From Balamuthia mandrillaris (Eukaryota; Discosea; Longamoebia; Balamuthiidae): a stretch of 64,000 nucleotides of DNA. The DNA is taken from contig JAVKOQ010000011.1 in NCBI GenBank assembly GCA_031835245.1, positions 1 to 64,000 of the forward strand, written 5' to 3'. A program made the position numbers and the translations under genes. Shown here piece after piece: positions 26,601 to 38,382 of the stretch (its first letter is position 1; the number at the start of each line of letters is the position of its first letter). A model generated the notes under the pieces. That model was not told the DNA's origin and searched no databases. It saw only the letters and a list, made by a program, of their open reading frames with translations.

Positions 26601-27099
26601 AGAAAAGCCAATTCAATCGGCTAAAGGCAAAGAGAAAGAGAAAGAGAAAGAACAAGAAAAAGAAAATGAAGACGAGGAAACAGAAGCAGCCCCAAGCGAG
26701 TACAACATCCGTGGAGATATAGTTGTGGAATTGCTGATGGCTGCTGATCGTTTCCTTCTGGATGATCTTAAAAAGATTTGCGAGGCTGAAATCGAAAAGT
26801 CGCTAGACATGGACAACATCTGTTACGTATTGGAGCTGAGTGACCGTACTTCTGCCCCGCGTTTGAAGAGAGTCTGTCATGAGACCATCCCTACCTACTG
26901 GCGTTTGGGATGGAAGTCTTTCGTGGAATCTAAGCCTTGTCAGGACCTCAAAGCTTCTGCTCCGCATCTGCTGCAAGAGCTGGAACCGTTGTTTGGTGAT
27001 ACAGAGCAGCTGCAGAAGAAGGAAGAGGAGAAAGAGAAAGAGAAGCAAGTGGAAGAGACCGACGAGGATTCTCCTCCTCCACTTGTTTCCGCATCGTGA
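23660..27099 (+). CDS. RCC1-repeat plus tandem BTB protein (IBtk/RCBTB-like)
   Basis: Likely a scaffold whose RCC1 propeller binds a partner and whose BTB domains recruit cullin-3; this is family inference. Seven exons: 23660-23805, 23994-24159, 24272-24908, 25012-25254, 25348-25501, 25597-25825, 25906-27099; 922 residues. RCC1 units run from about residue 45 to 500 (SWGTGKLGELGAGE, VYVWGRGQLGNGE, AWGFNDKCQLGLGHR, GVFGQLGHGQ, TWGSAEYGQQGG, SYGVLGHGNHR). BTB 1 begins at about residue 510 (PKFSDLTFVCEGKRFYAHKA) and carries a YLYTDHLRVAP core. BTB 2 begins at about residue 654 (ADVVFQLTN, YAHRIILSSRSDYFKRIF), with an acidic insert and a BACK-like tail. The tail is Glu/Lys-rich. Many exon joins fall inside RCC1 units. 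Confidence 0.9.
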
Positions 27100-27649
27100 G
27101 AACCATTGGTTCTCCCTCTCACCGGGTATGTGTACACACCATCACTGCACGTTTTTCTCTTGGTATTATTGCATGTAATTGTTTTTTTTATGGTCAAAAA
27201 ATGAAATACTCTCTTGCACGATGGGAATGAAGGCTTGTTTTGGCGGGAAACGTGCTCGTTGGCCCAAAACCATTATGCTTCGGCCTCGGCCCACCTTAAT
27301 CAAAATTTCTGTGCAACGAGGCGGAAAATCGAGGAGCCAATCCACAACCAAGTCATAAAGTCACCATCCAATCATAAATCAATAGTTCAACAAAACAGCA
27401 AATGATTTCGCTGAGTTTTAGGCGTCTTGCCTTTTTTACGTTGGACGACACCAAAAAGGGCAGACCACCTTTAGGAGCAAGGAAGATTTTAGGTGGCCGC
27501 CATTTGGGGAGTTCTGCATTTTTCTTTTAAAGAGAGAAATTTGTCATTTAAAAAGAACAACAGCCCTCTCCACCTCCCCTCCCCACCTCCTCCTCCACCT
27601 CCACCCATTCACGTTCCCCAAGGCTCCCATTCCCCCATTGCAACAAGAA
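27100..27649. other. Intergenic stretch ahead of the Rieske gene
   Basis: About 550 bases: 3' end of the RCC1-BTB gene, an AT-rich section, then a C-rich tract (27560-27640, ccacctcc repeats) just before the ATG. No gene or clear promoter motif recognised. Confidence 0.5.
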
Positions 27650-28841
27650 ATGCAAGCCGCTCGTAGGACTTTGTGGAGTGGTGGCGTAGCCTCTGGCCCG
27701 CCGGCTCGTCTTCGCCCCATTCTTTCTTCTGTCGGTCCTGCTGGTGCCTCTTTCCTCTCCGCTCCGCTCAAGAGGACGTATGTGGACCCCACTACTTTTG
27801 TCAACCAGCAACAAACCCACCTGAGGCCTTCCTCTGAAACCTCTGCCGCCTCCTCTGGTGACTTTGCTTCAGCCACCACCTCCACCGTTTTTGGTGGACT
27901 GGACGGTTCAGCTGCTCCTCTTCTCCACGAGGAGACCCCTCCCCCTCCGTTCTTCACGCCCTACCAACTACAGCCTCGAATGGTTCCTGGCAAGGACTCC
28001 AAAGAGGACATGTTCAGGCGCTTCACCGACAGAGCCACTTACTGGGAGACCACTTTGCCGGTGGAGAGGTCCAAGTCCTTGCTGTCGGATGCCTACACGG
28101 TGCCAGAGTACTTTGAGCTGGAGAGGGAACGTATTTTCAAAAGAACATGGATGTGCGTCGGCTACACTTCTGCTTTGCAAAATGGTTCGTACTCGTTCGT
28201 CATGTTCTTAGTGGGTTTAACTCACGTTATTCTCATTTCCCTGTTCTTTTATTTGATACTTCTCGTTTCTGTTCGCTTTTCTTTGCTCTTCTCGTTCTTT
28301 CTTCTTACCTGTTGTCTTCACGTGCAGTTGGAGACACAATAACGGTGGAAGTAGCGGACCAGCCTATCATCATTACGAAGAATAAAGAAGGAGAACTGAA
28401 AGGGTATTTCAATGCATGCCGCCACCGTGGTTCCAAAGTGGTTACCAAGGATGGAAATTATCGCATGTTTGCCTGCCCCTACCATTGTTGGACCTACAAT
28501 TTGAATGGCAAGCTCATCGGCACTTCCCTTTTTAACCAAAAGCGAAAGCATAAGGTTTCGACCTTCTTTTTCTTGTCGTTCCTCTTGTTTGGAGACTCAT
28601 TTCACCTTTCGTTTCCGTAGTTGGACCAAGAGGCGTATGGTCTATTTCCGGTGGATGTGGATCGTTGGGGTCCATTTGTTTTCGTCAACTTGGATCCATT
28701 GAACAAAATGTCGTTGCACGAATACTTGGGTGACCTACCCACTCGGTACAAGCAATTCTTCGAAAAAAAAGATGGCAAAGAGCACAATTGGAAACTAGTC
28801 AGACACAAAAACTATGATGTAAGAACGCATCCCTCTCTTTC

Positions 28842-28873
<32 letters not shown>

Positions 28874-29781
28874 CTCTTTGCGTCTGACAAATGTGTAATC
28901 ATTCAAAAGGTAAACGCCAATTGGAAGAATACTGTAGAAAACTTCAACGACTACTATCACTTAAACTGGATACATCCAAGGCTGGCCACCACCTCCACCA
29001 TCGCAGCTCATATCCCTCTGCAAGGACCTGGCATGTACGCTGGCTTTGGCACGGTACCTCTTAGCAACGGCAACACGCCTGCAGACTATGACTTTCTTCC
29101 CGCCGTGGACACCTTGTCCTCCTACGACGCCAAGAACGCCTACTTTGTACACATATTCCCCAACATTTCTCTCTTTCTCCTTCCCCATCACATCTTCTCT
29201 CTGGTGCACTTCCCGAAGGCCGTTGATAAGACGCTCGAATCGGCTGATCTGCTTATGACTGATGAAACCCTCTCCCCTCTGCCTGGAAAGGGTATCCCTG
29301 ATTTCGTTTCCAACCTTCTCTCTTTTCTTCCTCTTTCTTCTCTTTCTTCTCTTTCTTCTCTTACTTCTCTTACTTTTATTGACGAAAAAACGCCTTTTCC
29401 CTCCCCCTTCTTTGCCTTTCCCATCCCCTTCTTTGTTCTTTCTTTTTTGTGTTTGTTCTCGCCTTCCTCTTCCCCTCTTCATTCTTTCCGCCACCACAAA
29501 CAACAGAAAACAACAGTAAGGTCGACGAGATCTTTCAGTTCTGGGATACGGTGAACGTAGAGGACGTGTTGGCTGTGGAGGACGTACAGAAGGGTCAACA
29601 GAGCACAGCCTACGTGGCAGGCCCCTTCTCCCACTTTGAGGCACTGATCCATCGCCTTCAGAACATGGTGATCGACTCTGTGACCACCGCACAACCCCTC
29701 TCCCAACAGACCGCCTTTGCCAAGTACTTTGACAAGAAGCAGTGCGACATCCTCAACGCGGAGATGGATGCCACCGACTAA
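27650..29781 (+). CDS. Rieske non-haem iron oxygenase, choline monooxygenase-like
   Basis: Rieske oxygenases use a [2Fe-2S] centre to feed electrons to a mononuclear iron that activates oxygen. Exons 27650-28184, 28328-28554, 28621-28818, 28910-29291 and 29507-29781 give 538 residues. The N-terminal 95 residues are basic and Ser/Ala-rich, and may target the mitochondrion. The Rieske motif is C209-x-H211 and C228-x2-H231 (CRHRGSKVV, CPYHCWTYN). The iron site is ENFNDYYHLNWIHPR, with D334, H337 and H342. PEYFELERERIFKRTW and FWDTVNVEDV...VQKGQQS also fit the family that includes plant choline monooxygenase, which makes glycine betaine precursor. Substrate is not proven; other trimethylamine-type substrates are possible. 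A (CT)n run lies in intron 3 and another just after the stop. Confidence 0.9.
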
Positions 29782-29785
29782 GCTC

Positions 29786-29789
<4 letters not shown>

Positions 29790-29832
<43 letters not shown>

Positions 29833-30019
29833 TTTTGGTGGGGTACTTCCTTTCTTGTCACCACTTTCCTTTGTCATCCGTGTGCACATTCTGTGATGTT
29901 ACTGCATGTACTATGCTGATAGTGGAGAGGTGTTTGGTTCAGTTTAGCCTGTTTAATCGTTTTTACTTTTTTTTGTAACAATTCACCAAACATTATCTCC
30001 ATCCTCTTTTTGCTTTCAG

Positions 30020-30055
<36 letters not shown>

Positions 30056-30060
30056 TGAAA
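29790..30060. other. Intergenic stretch with mirrored CT/GA runs
   Basis: About 320 bases lie between the convergent Rieske and mS35 genes. A (CT)n run at 29790-29826 and a (GA)n run at 30020-30052 mark the two 3' ends. On each gene's own sense strand both are CT. No gene is seen between. Confidence 0.7.
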
Positions 30061-30101
30061 AGCGAATCGAAGTCTGAAAAAAAAAGGGGGAAAAAACCTG
30101 T

Positions 30102-32768
30102 TTATTGCGAGCTCAAGATACGTTGCAGGCGTTGTTGCGCTTCAGCAGTGCGTCGAGCACTGTCTTGCACAGTGGGGAACTTCATCAACGAGGTCAAACG
30201 GAACATGTGATACTTCCACTTCTTCTTTCTGGCGAGCTCCAGTTGCTCAATCTCTTTCAAGGTGAGACCCTCCGTATCGATGGGCTGTTCCATGAGGACG
30301 TGGTCGTACTCGTACTCCTCCTCCGGAGGGAGCATCGGTGCGGAAATGAGGTTGCGGGTGGGCGTGTGGAGGTCGTCCAGAGGAACGAACTGCGGGTCCG
30401 CCATAAAGGCCTCCTTCAGCAGCTCTCTAAAGATCATTTTGGCGTGTTGTGCGTTTTGTTCCTGTGTTGGTTGTGTATTTTGTGCGTTATTTTTTCAGTC
30501 GTATAGCACAATTTAAATATATTAGGAGAATGCGGGGGAGGAAAAAGAAAAGAGAACCTTGGTAGGTTGTCTGTCTGCGACAATAGTGAGTATTCCAGTG
30601 GAAGGGTCGTAGCGAGGGCCAACTAAGGATACGAGTCGCTGCTCGACAGCGGGCTTGAGGCCAAGCAACGGCACTAACACCTTTAAACGGATTTTGCGTT
30701 CCAAAAAGTTCCTGCGCCCAAGGCTTCCTACCGCCACATCAGCGCTGTTCGAGTAGAACTTGGTGATGACAAAGGGGTAGACGTCTTCTCGTTGTTGGAA
30801 GACCTGCCCAGAGTAGGTCTCCGCTTTGTAGGACCCCATCATAGCGAGCCGGTAATGATGACTTTGTTCGAATGCAGCGACAGTATCTGAGTCCTCGCCT
30901 TGCGAGGTGGAGTCATGGTCGTCGTGGTCTTCGTCATCGTCTTCTGCTTCGTCGTCAAAGTCCGCGGGGCTAAAACTGTCTTCGTCTTCTTCTTCTTCTT
31001 CTTCTTCATCCTCTTCAAACTCATCAAAGGGTACTGTTCCATAGTCCTCGTCTTCATCAAGATAGTAGTCTTGCTCGCCGAATTCATTTCCAAAGCCGCT
31101 GTCGTCGGTAGGGGCATCCGCGTCCAAGCCTCCTTCTTCATCGTACGCATCAAACATTTCCCTGGCGCTTTCCTCACTCGCCTTTTTTTGTACTAGGGCA
31201 TCTTTCTTCGCCCGTGTTTCAGCTCGTTGTTTTCTTCGAAACATGCGAGCAATATCCTTTTTCGTAATTACGTCTAATTCTTCTTCATCTGCTTCTTCTA
31301 CCTCGTCTACTTCTAGTCCCTCAAAATCTTCCACATTGCTTTCTAACTCGTCCTCTTCAAGTAGTTCTTCATCATCTTCTGCATTTTCTATTTCTTTGGG
31401 TGTGGCTTGCGTGAAGGGAAAAATATCAGATCGGGCTGATTCTTTTGGGATGTTCCGAAGGTCAGATATCAGGCTGTCCAGATTCATGTCTCCGTCCGAG
31501 ACAGCAGCGCTGCTTTCATTACTCTTATCCGTCACCTTAGAGATCAAGTCAGAGAGCAAGGCATGTTCTTGCTTTCGCTCGCCTAGCGTTCTCTGCCCAT
31601 CCTCCAGGGGGCCGCCCTCCTCCAAGTAGCCAATCTCAAGGGAAGATCGAGAGGCCTTGGTAGCGTTGACGTCCTTGCCATCCCAGTCCGGAACGTCAAA
31701 GCCATGCCGCGCCAGCTGCAGCTTGAGGTGACGTATCCTGCGGCTCTTCTGCTTCTCTTTCTGGTAGAGGCCGAGAGCCTCCTGGTAGTCACGGGCATAC
31801 ATCTCGGCCAGGGCTGGGTGTTGTTGGCGTAGGGACCTAAGGAGGGAACGCTGCTCGGGAGGGAGAGAGTCCTCCGCGTCCATATCCGTGTCAAAGTTGT
31901 GTATCCAGTGCTCGAGGGGATCCATCTCATCGATGCGTTGGTAGAGGCTCATGCCACCTTCCCAGTCCTCTGGGTTGTAAAAGTCCGTGAAGCCGGTGGC
32001 GTAGGGCATAAGGGAGAGGTTGAAGCGGCTCTCTTGCATGGGCGCTTCCCCACTCAGGTGTTTATCTTCTTGCTCGAACCGCTTGTTGATGGCAAAGATC
32101 TTGCGCTTGAAGTAGTCGTCGTCGGGGAGGTCCTCCAGCATGTCCAGCTCCTGTTGGAGCTCTTGCAGCAGCTCCTTAATGGGGGTGGCGATGTCTTGCT
32201 CCTGCGCCTCCAACACCTTGGGTAGCAGCGGGTATACCTTCTTGCTCTGCACGTGCTCATGCCACCAGCGGCGCAGCCTCTCCTGGTTTAGCCTGAAAGG
32301 GGTCGGCACGGGAGGGTTCGTCAGACGCTCCAGCCTTCGCTCTTTTCGCCGCCCCCGCCTCTCCTCCAGTCTCGCTCGCACCGCTTCCTCGTAGACCTGC
32401 TTGTAGCGTTGCAGGAAGGGCCGCTCAAAGGTGCGAAGAAAGAGCGCCAGCTGCTCCTCCGATTTCTCTTCCTTGATTCGTTTGACCCGCTCACTGGAGA
32501 ACGGCACTCCCGCCAGCTTAAAGTACTGCGGCAGCTCACCTTGCCGTCGCGTTCTTCTCAACACCGACTCCGTCGCTGGTGAGGAGGAGGTTCGATTTGA
32601 AGGGGCGGCTGCTGCTGTGGCGGCGGCGGCCGGAGTAGTGGAAGAGAGGCCTCGGCCGTTCACCGCCGTGAACAAAAGCCGACTTGATGCCCGTTCGTGA
32701 CTCGCTGCTACCGCTCCACTCCTGGGAAGCTGAGCTCCTCCCCGTCCCACGGCCAAGGCTCTCCACAT
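30102..32768 (-). CDS. MRPS35: Mitochondrial small ribosomal subunit protein mS35
   Basis: Component of the mitochondrial 28S/small ribosomal subunit. Exons 32768-30558 and 30461-30102 give 856 residues, more than twice the length of animal mS35 (about 320). The C-terminal third holds the family core: DVYPFVITKFYSNS, RKIRLKVLVPLLGL, LVSLVGPRYDPSTGILTIVA, then across the intron DRQPTKEQNAQHAKMIFREL. The N-terminus (MWRALAVGRGGAQLPRSG) is basic and looks like a presequence. The middle is long, with an acidic stretch of D/E runs just before the core (about residues 575-660). A segment near the C-terminus (YEYDHVLMEQPIDTEGLTL) looks conserved. It is divergent from ZW10 across 236 bases and convergent with the Rieske gene. 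Confidence 0.85.
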
Positions 32769-33004
32769 TTCTGTTCCGCTGTTCCCTCGTCCCTCCCTCC
32801 CTGCTTCTTGTGCTCCTCTTCTCTCTTTCTCGCCCTTTTTTTTTTTGTGGGCAAATTACTGTGGGACGCCCCTCAAGCAGAAATTGTCCGCAAAAAATAA
32901 GGGAGTGATTAAAAATTGCAGTCGTTCGGCGTCGAACTCCCAACCCCGAGGGTGGAAGAAATTCGACGTGTCGACACAAAACGCGAAAGAGAGAAGAAAG
33001 CTGA

Positions 33005-33547
33005 ATGGACCACCACCACGAAGAGGGGAGTGGCCGCCCGCTGGCAGAGGCTGCCCAGCTGCTCTCATCTGAGGAAGAACCTTTGCCCCGTGGCACCACC
33101 GTAAGAGGGGTAGCGGCCACTGTACACCATGGTGCTGAGGAGCAAGTGGACGAGCAAGCAGAAGAGGAGCCTTCTCCTCCAGCCACCAAAGAGAACGCCT
33201 TTGCCAAGATGCTCCATGAGGCTGTCGCTTCGTTGAACGACCAGAGTGCTGCAAGTGCTGTTCCAACCTCATCCCTCGACACTTTCCAGCTAAGCAAGGC
33301 CGCAGCAGCCCACATTTTGCGGGCTGTGGACGTGACCAGCCACCGTCTCAAAGGGCAGATCAGCAGCGAGCTGAAAGGCAACTATGAGGAGTTCACTGAT
33401 GCCATGCACCACGTCGCCTCTTTAAACAACGAAACAAATGCTCTCTCTGCACGTCTGAACGCTTTGACAGAGCGAGTTCGACAACCTCAGGTTTGTTCTA
33501 GTTCCTCTTCCTCTCCTCTTGTTCTTCTTCTTGTTCTTCTTCTTCTT

Positions 33548-33621
<74 letters not shown>

Positions 33622-34058
33622 CGTCTTCTTAGCCTTTCTTTTTGTATTTTCTTCTGTTCTTCTCCTTCTTCCTCCCACCTTACTGCTAGTGTGATATATA
33701 ACTAAAGCAAACAAATGGTCTACAGACGGGACTCCATGCTCTGTTGGTGAGCCCGTTGTTGAAGCGCCAAAACATACAACAAAACATTACCACAACACAA
33801 GTATTGCTGTCCATACTTTCAATTCTTAAACAGGTATTTCTCACTATCTATTCTCTATGCTTTTGTTCTCCTTATTGGTCCTCTGGGTACTTGCTTTCTT
33901 ACTGGTCTCTTGCAAATAAAAGTTTCAAGAAGAATTACAACAATACAAAGCAGCATTAGCAGCAAGAGATTACATCACAACTTCGCAATCACTTTCAACT
34001 ATGGTATGTATTTGCTTTGAAGCATCTTGTTTTTATCCTTCTTGCTTGCCCTCACCGG

Positions 34059-34098
<40 letters not shown>

Positions 34099-37000
34099 TA
34101 CTAACCTGTGTTATCAGGACGATTTGTTGACTGAAGTGGAACAGAGCATGCAAAGCAATACTGGCGCTGCTATTGACGCCAAGATTTTACATGTTATCAA
34201 GGTTTTTCTTCTTCGCTCTTCTTCCTCCTCTCCTCTATCTGCGCTATATTTTGGTTCTAATCCAACCTTTACGTTTTTGTGCGTTACAGAAGAGGCATGA
34301 TAGGCGAAAAGAAAGACTAAGAGATGCGCTTAAGCAACTGCTGAAACAAGTTGTATCCATTCAACTGCTGCGCCTCGAAGTACAAACAAAGGCCTCCATC
34401 ACACCAAACAAACAAAAAACAGACAAAGAAGATGAAGACGAAGATGAAGATGTAACAGCAAGAGATGAGGCTCAACTACGGATCCATGATAAAGACACAA
34501 AAGAAGCAGAAAAGGACAACATGGGAGAGCCCTCTATATCGATAAAGGACATCTTTCTTGCAATGCGCTTTCTACCAGCTTCTACGAGTGATGGTAGTAG
34601 GAAGCATACCATTAACGACTCAGAATCCGAGACCAAATCCAGTAGCGAAACCACCCCAGCCTATTTACTAGATCAGGTGATGGGTGAGCTTGTAGAAGAC
34701 TTAGACAGACATCTCTTCTCTCCTTTGCTGCCTACATTAGATGACGAATCCACGTCGGACGCTGGACCTGCTGTACGACGATCGCTTCGAATGAAACAAC
34801 GGAAGCCACCAAGTGGTCTCACAGGCTGTTCTTTTGCGGTAAAGCAACCATTCCTCGTTCAAATTGCGGACGAAAGAGAAAAAGGCTTGTTGGTGCTGAC
34901 GTGTACGCAACAACCTTCAAGCAACTCTTCGAAGAGTGGCTCCGGAAGTAAGAATTCGGAACAGGCACAACAGACGATATACAACGCCATTGGTACCTTT
35001 CTGTTCGTCCCCATTTTGCTGCTTCTCTTAGTGTGTGTGTGTGTGTGTATTTGTTAATGCTATTGTTTGCATTGTTAACTCTGTGAACAAAACATGCAGA
35101 GCAAATATTGGAGCAAATAGCAAAAATCTTGCAATTTCTACACGAACAGTTGTTTGATAGCGATCAAGAGCTAACAAGACGGTTCGGAGCTGTGTTGTGG
35201 CCTTCTCTTCGTAAAACTCTAATATCCAAAGCGCTTGCTCCAACCATACCACCAAACACTGCCCATCTCGCTGACTACGAACGTTCCCTTACGAAGTTTA
35301 CTCATAGCTTTGAAGAGCAGCTTCGATCCTTTTACATCATTCCTGCCCTTGACAATGAGGAGGAGAAAGAGTATGAGCAAAAGGGTTCCATTGGCACTCT
35401 CACCTTCTTTGTACAGAACATAGACACTCACTTTGCGTTGAAGAAACGACGAGATCTTTTGCACAAGGCACGAACTCTATTTTTGAGTCAAAGCCACAAC
35501 ACCATTAGTGCTGCTGACTATGTGCCTTCCACCTTACAAGGAACAGAGAAGCATATTTCTGATCTCTCTATAGGTGAGCTATCTTTCATTCTCTCTTCTC
35601 TTCTCTCTTCTCTTCATCGTGCTCTTCTCTTCTCTTCTCTTCATCGTTCTCTTCTCTTCTTTTCTTTACCCCAACTTATTTCTTACTTCTCCTTTCTCTT
35701 TCTCTCGCACTATGTCTGCCATTTCAAAGCGGAGAAACAACAACTAAGTAAAGATCGACTTGGAGTTCTCCTTGCATCTCCTATCGTGGAGGATCAATGC
35801 GAAGAGGCGGATGACTTTTTCTTCAGATTTCCCTCTTGCCAAATCAGCGAAACGGTTGTAGCTTTAATGGACACTGCTCATGAAACTCTCTCTGAAGCTG
35901 CTCGTTTGATTTGCTCCGCTCCCAACTGGTTCGCTTGTTTTGCCGTCATTCCGTTATATTCGTGTATCCGTATTTTTCTCAACTGTTCTCTTTTTACAGC
36001 GCTGCTACGCTCCAGCAAACAGCACGAGAAATATTCGATTTGTATCGGGTGTTGGTGCCAGCTGCGCATGCCTCATCCCTAGAAAATGTGCCAGCATTAA
36101 GCATGATCTTTCACAACGATTGCATGTTCATTGCCCACAGCCTTCTGACCTTTGAATATCCTTACCGTGCCAGGTATTTCTCCTCCGCCTCTTCCTTCTT
36201 GTTATTCTTCTGTTTTCCTGTTCTTCTTCCCTTGTCGGCTTCTATCGTTCTGAAATATTTTTTTCTCGTTTGGGACAAGCAAGACTTTCGACTGGAAAAC
36301 AAAAGCCTGTATCATTTTTGGACATGGTTCCCATGTTTCAACACCTAGCACAAACATTTTACTCTCTACAAATGGTACTTCCTCTTTTCCCGTTCTTCTG
36401 TTTTCTTTATCTGTTTTTGACAACACTCAAACAAATAACCAAAACTTCAGCACAAACAACATACAATTTTGTTAGAGTTAGTGAATGAGGCGAAGGGTCT
36501 TCACGATACTCATGTACGTAACTTTTTTTTTTCTGCTCATCTATCCATATTTATCATCCTTCAAAAGATGGAAAAAATGAGGATCTCTCTATTTTTTCCT
36601 TTTGTGAAATCTTTGACTTAACGTTTTCTGTAACTTTGATCAGAGATACGCACGAATGGAAGTTGTCGAAACAACGTTCAAACGGGTCAATCATCATCTC
36701 TCTCACATCTCGAAAGTGTGGAAGGTTTGCTCTCATCCTCCTTGGTTTCTCTGTTCTCTTTAGTCTCTCCTCTCTTCCTATGAGCAAAAAATAAGGTTAA
36801 ATGACATTTGAACCAAAATGTTATTACCATCATAATTAGCCGATAATGCCCCTTCACGTCTTTCTGCAAGCTTTCGGCGGTCTCCTGGACACAGTGCTTC
36901 TCGCTTTGATAGAACAGCTTAAAATGCTGAAAGACATTTCGGAGGACGAGACGCACAACCTCCATTACCTCTTCTCCACTCTTTTCGTCCACCAATCCGC

Positions 37001-37349
37001 CTTTCGCCTCACCTCTTCGGAGCGCAAGGCTCTCGGACAGATGGAAAACAGCCGCAAGCGCAGGGAACACAACAAAGAGGAACAAGCAGAAAGGGCAGCA
37101 GCCGGTGGAGTGCGAGACTATGTCTTGCATTGGGACAAGTTTGTTCACCTCACCAACATCCTGGAGGCCAAGATGGTGGATATCGTGGAGGACTGGCGCA
37201 AAGGAAAGCTGCCAGATTTCACAGCGGCAGAGGTGATGGCGCTGATCAAGGCCCTGTTTTCCGACAGTCCGCTGCGGAGACAGCAGTTGACTGTCCTCTC
37301 TCAACCCGTCTCAAGCGCGTATCCAGCCAAAGACCCTCTTTTTGGTTAA
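33005..37349 (+). CDS. ZW10: ZW10, kinetochore and Golgi-ER tethering protein
   Basis: ZW10 works in the RZZ complex at kinetochores in some lineages and in the Dsl1/NRZ tether that receives Golgi-to-ER vesicles. Twelve exons: 33005-33490, 33726-33833, 33923-34003, 34118-34201, 34290-34992, 35100-35573, 35730-35928, 36000-36173, 36284-36374, 36451-36513, 36644-36724, 36840-37349; 1,017 residues. The helical N-terminus has ALSARLNALTERVRQPQ. The C-terminus is diagnostic: PLHVFLQAFGGLLDTVLLAL, LKMLKDISEDETHNLHYLF, WDKFVHLTNILEAKMVDIVE, and WRKGKLPDFTAAEVMALIKALF, matching the conserved W..GKL...EV..LI.ALF ending. It is longer than human ZW10 (779), partly from a disordered D/E-rich insert around residues 300-400. 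Intron 1 contains a long (TTG)n run. Confidence 0.88.
33548..33620. repeat. (TTG)n in ZW10 intron 1
   Basis: About 24 uninterrupted TTG units inside the first intron of ZW10. It gives poly-Leu or poly-Asn frames that are not coding. Confidence 0.9.
34063..34093. repeat. (CT)n in ZW10 intron 3
   Basis: About 15 CT units between the donor at 34004 and the acceptor at 34117, on the sense strand. Confidence 0.85.
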
Positions 37350-38382
37350 TAAGATCAATCAGCACAAATCTCCACAATCTCGCCCATGCTGCTGTCCTTC
37401 TTTTTTTGCATCGGAATAAGATTTGCCGGTTGTTAAACCTTTAATGGGCATGGATACAGATCGTATTTACCTTAAGGGGATATGTTCGATTAGGATTGGT
37501 TGACTTTTTCGGAGTTTGTTCGAACTCCAGTCATTAACAGTCAAAATTTCCACTTTCCTTACCAAATTTGGTCACCCTTATTCCTCGTGACATGTTGTCT
37601 CCATTTATTTTTTATCGTGAGTGGGAACAGCACCCACCGACCACAATGAATTGAACAGATGGAGTGTGTGGTTGTCGCACGTTAAAAGAAAATACAAACA
37701 AAAGGATCCTTTCAAGCAAAATAAACAAACATCAATTAAGGCAAAACAACAACAACAACCAGAAAAAATAAAATAAAACGTAGGGCGTTGTCACAAACTG
37801 AAAAAAGGAACACACAGGAGGGAGGGAGAGAGGGAGATAAAACGGCCGTTGTTTCTCTCCCCTCTCTTGTTTTTTCTGTGCCTTTTCTTTTTTGGTTCCG
37901 CAGCTTCCTTTTCGCAAGAAAAGATAACACTTTCCCTACACACACCTTTTTTTTTTTGCGATTTGGATAGCAGTCTCTTTTTTATTTATTTATTTTGTTT
38001 TTTGAAGCAGCTTCATCTGCTCTTTTTATTTATTTTTTTCTTCCACCAAGATCTTCCATCTTCCATTTCCTCTTTCCTTCTTTATTTTTTTTTTCATCCC
38101 CATCAGCACTCTCTCTCTTCCCTTCTTCAAGAACAAACTGCTTTTCATTTTTTCTTTTCGTTATTTTGAATCATTTTTTTCAAAGAAACGCAATAACGGA
38201 GGGGGGAAAGTCAGATCAGATTGGAGAGGTGGTGGTGGGCTCAGTTTGAGAGAGAACTGTTGTGACTTTTGCTCTCTCGTGCTCCACACGCATAGAGAGA
38301 GAAAGTATTGGTGTATCTTCAATTGAACCGTGCCGAGTGGTGACCCTAGCAAACATAGGACGGAAACAGAGCGAGATAGGGC
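37350..38382. other. Intergenic stretch between ZW10 and WRKY
   Basis: About 1 kb without a convincing gene. It is AT-rich with T runs at 37930-38160, and a tRNA B-box-like GTTCGAACTCC near 37510 has no tRNA fold around it. The last 200 bases should hold the WRKY promoter. No clear motif was found. Confidence 0.5.

Noticed and set aside
33487-33714. Poly-Asn minus-strand protein
   Set aside because: It is the reverse strand of the (TTG)n run in ZW10 intron 1.
37505-37525. tRNA B-box-like GTTCGAACTCC
   Set aside because: No A-box at the right distance and no cloverleaf pairing in the flanks.
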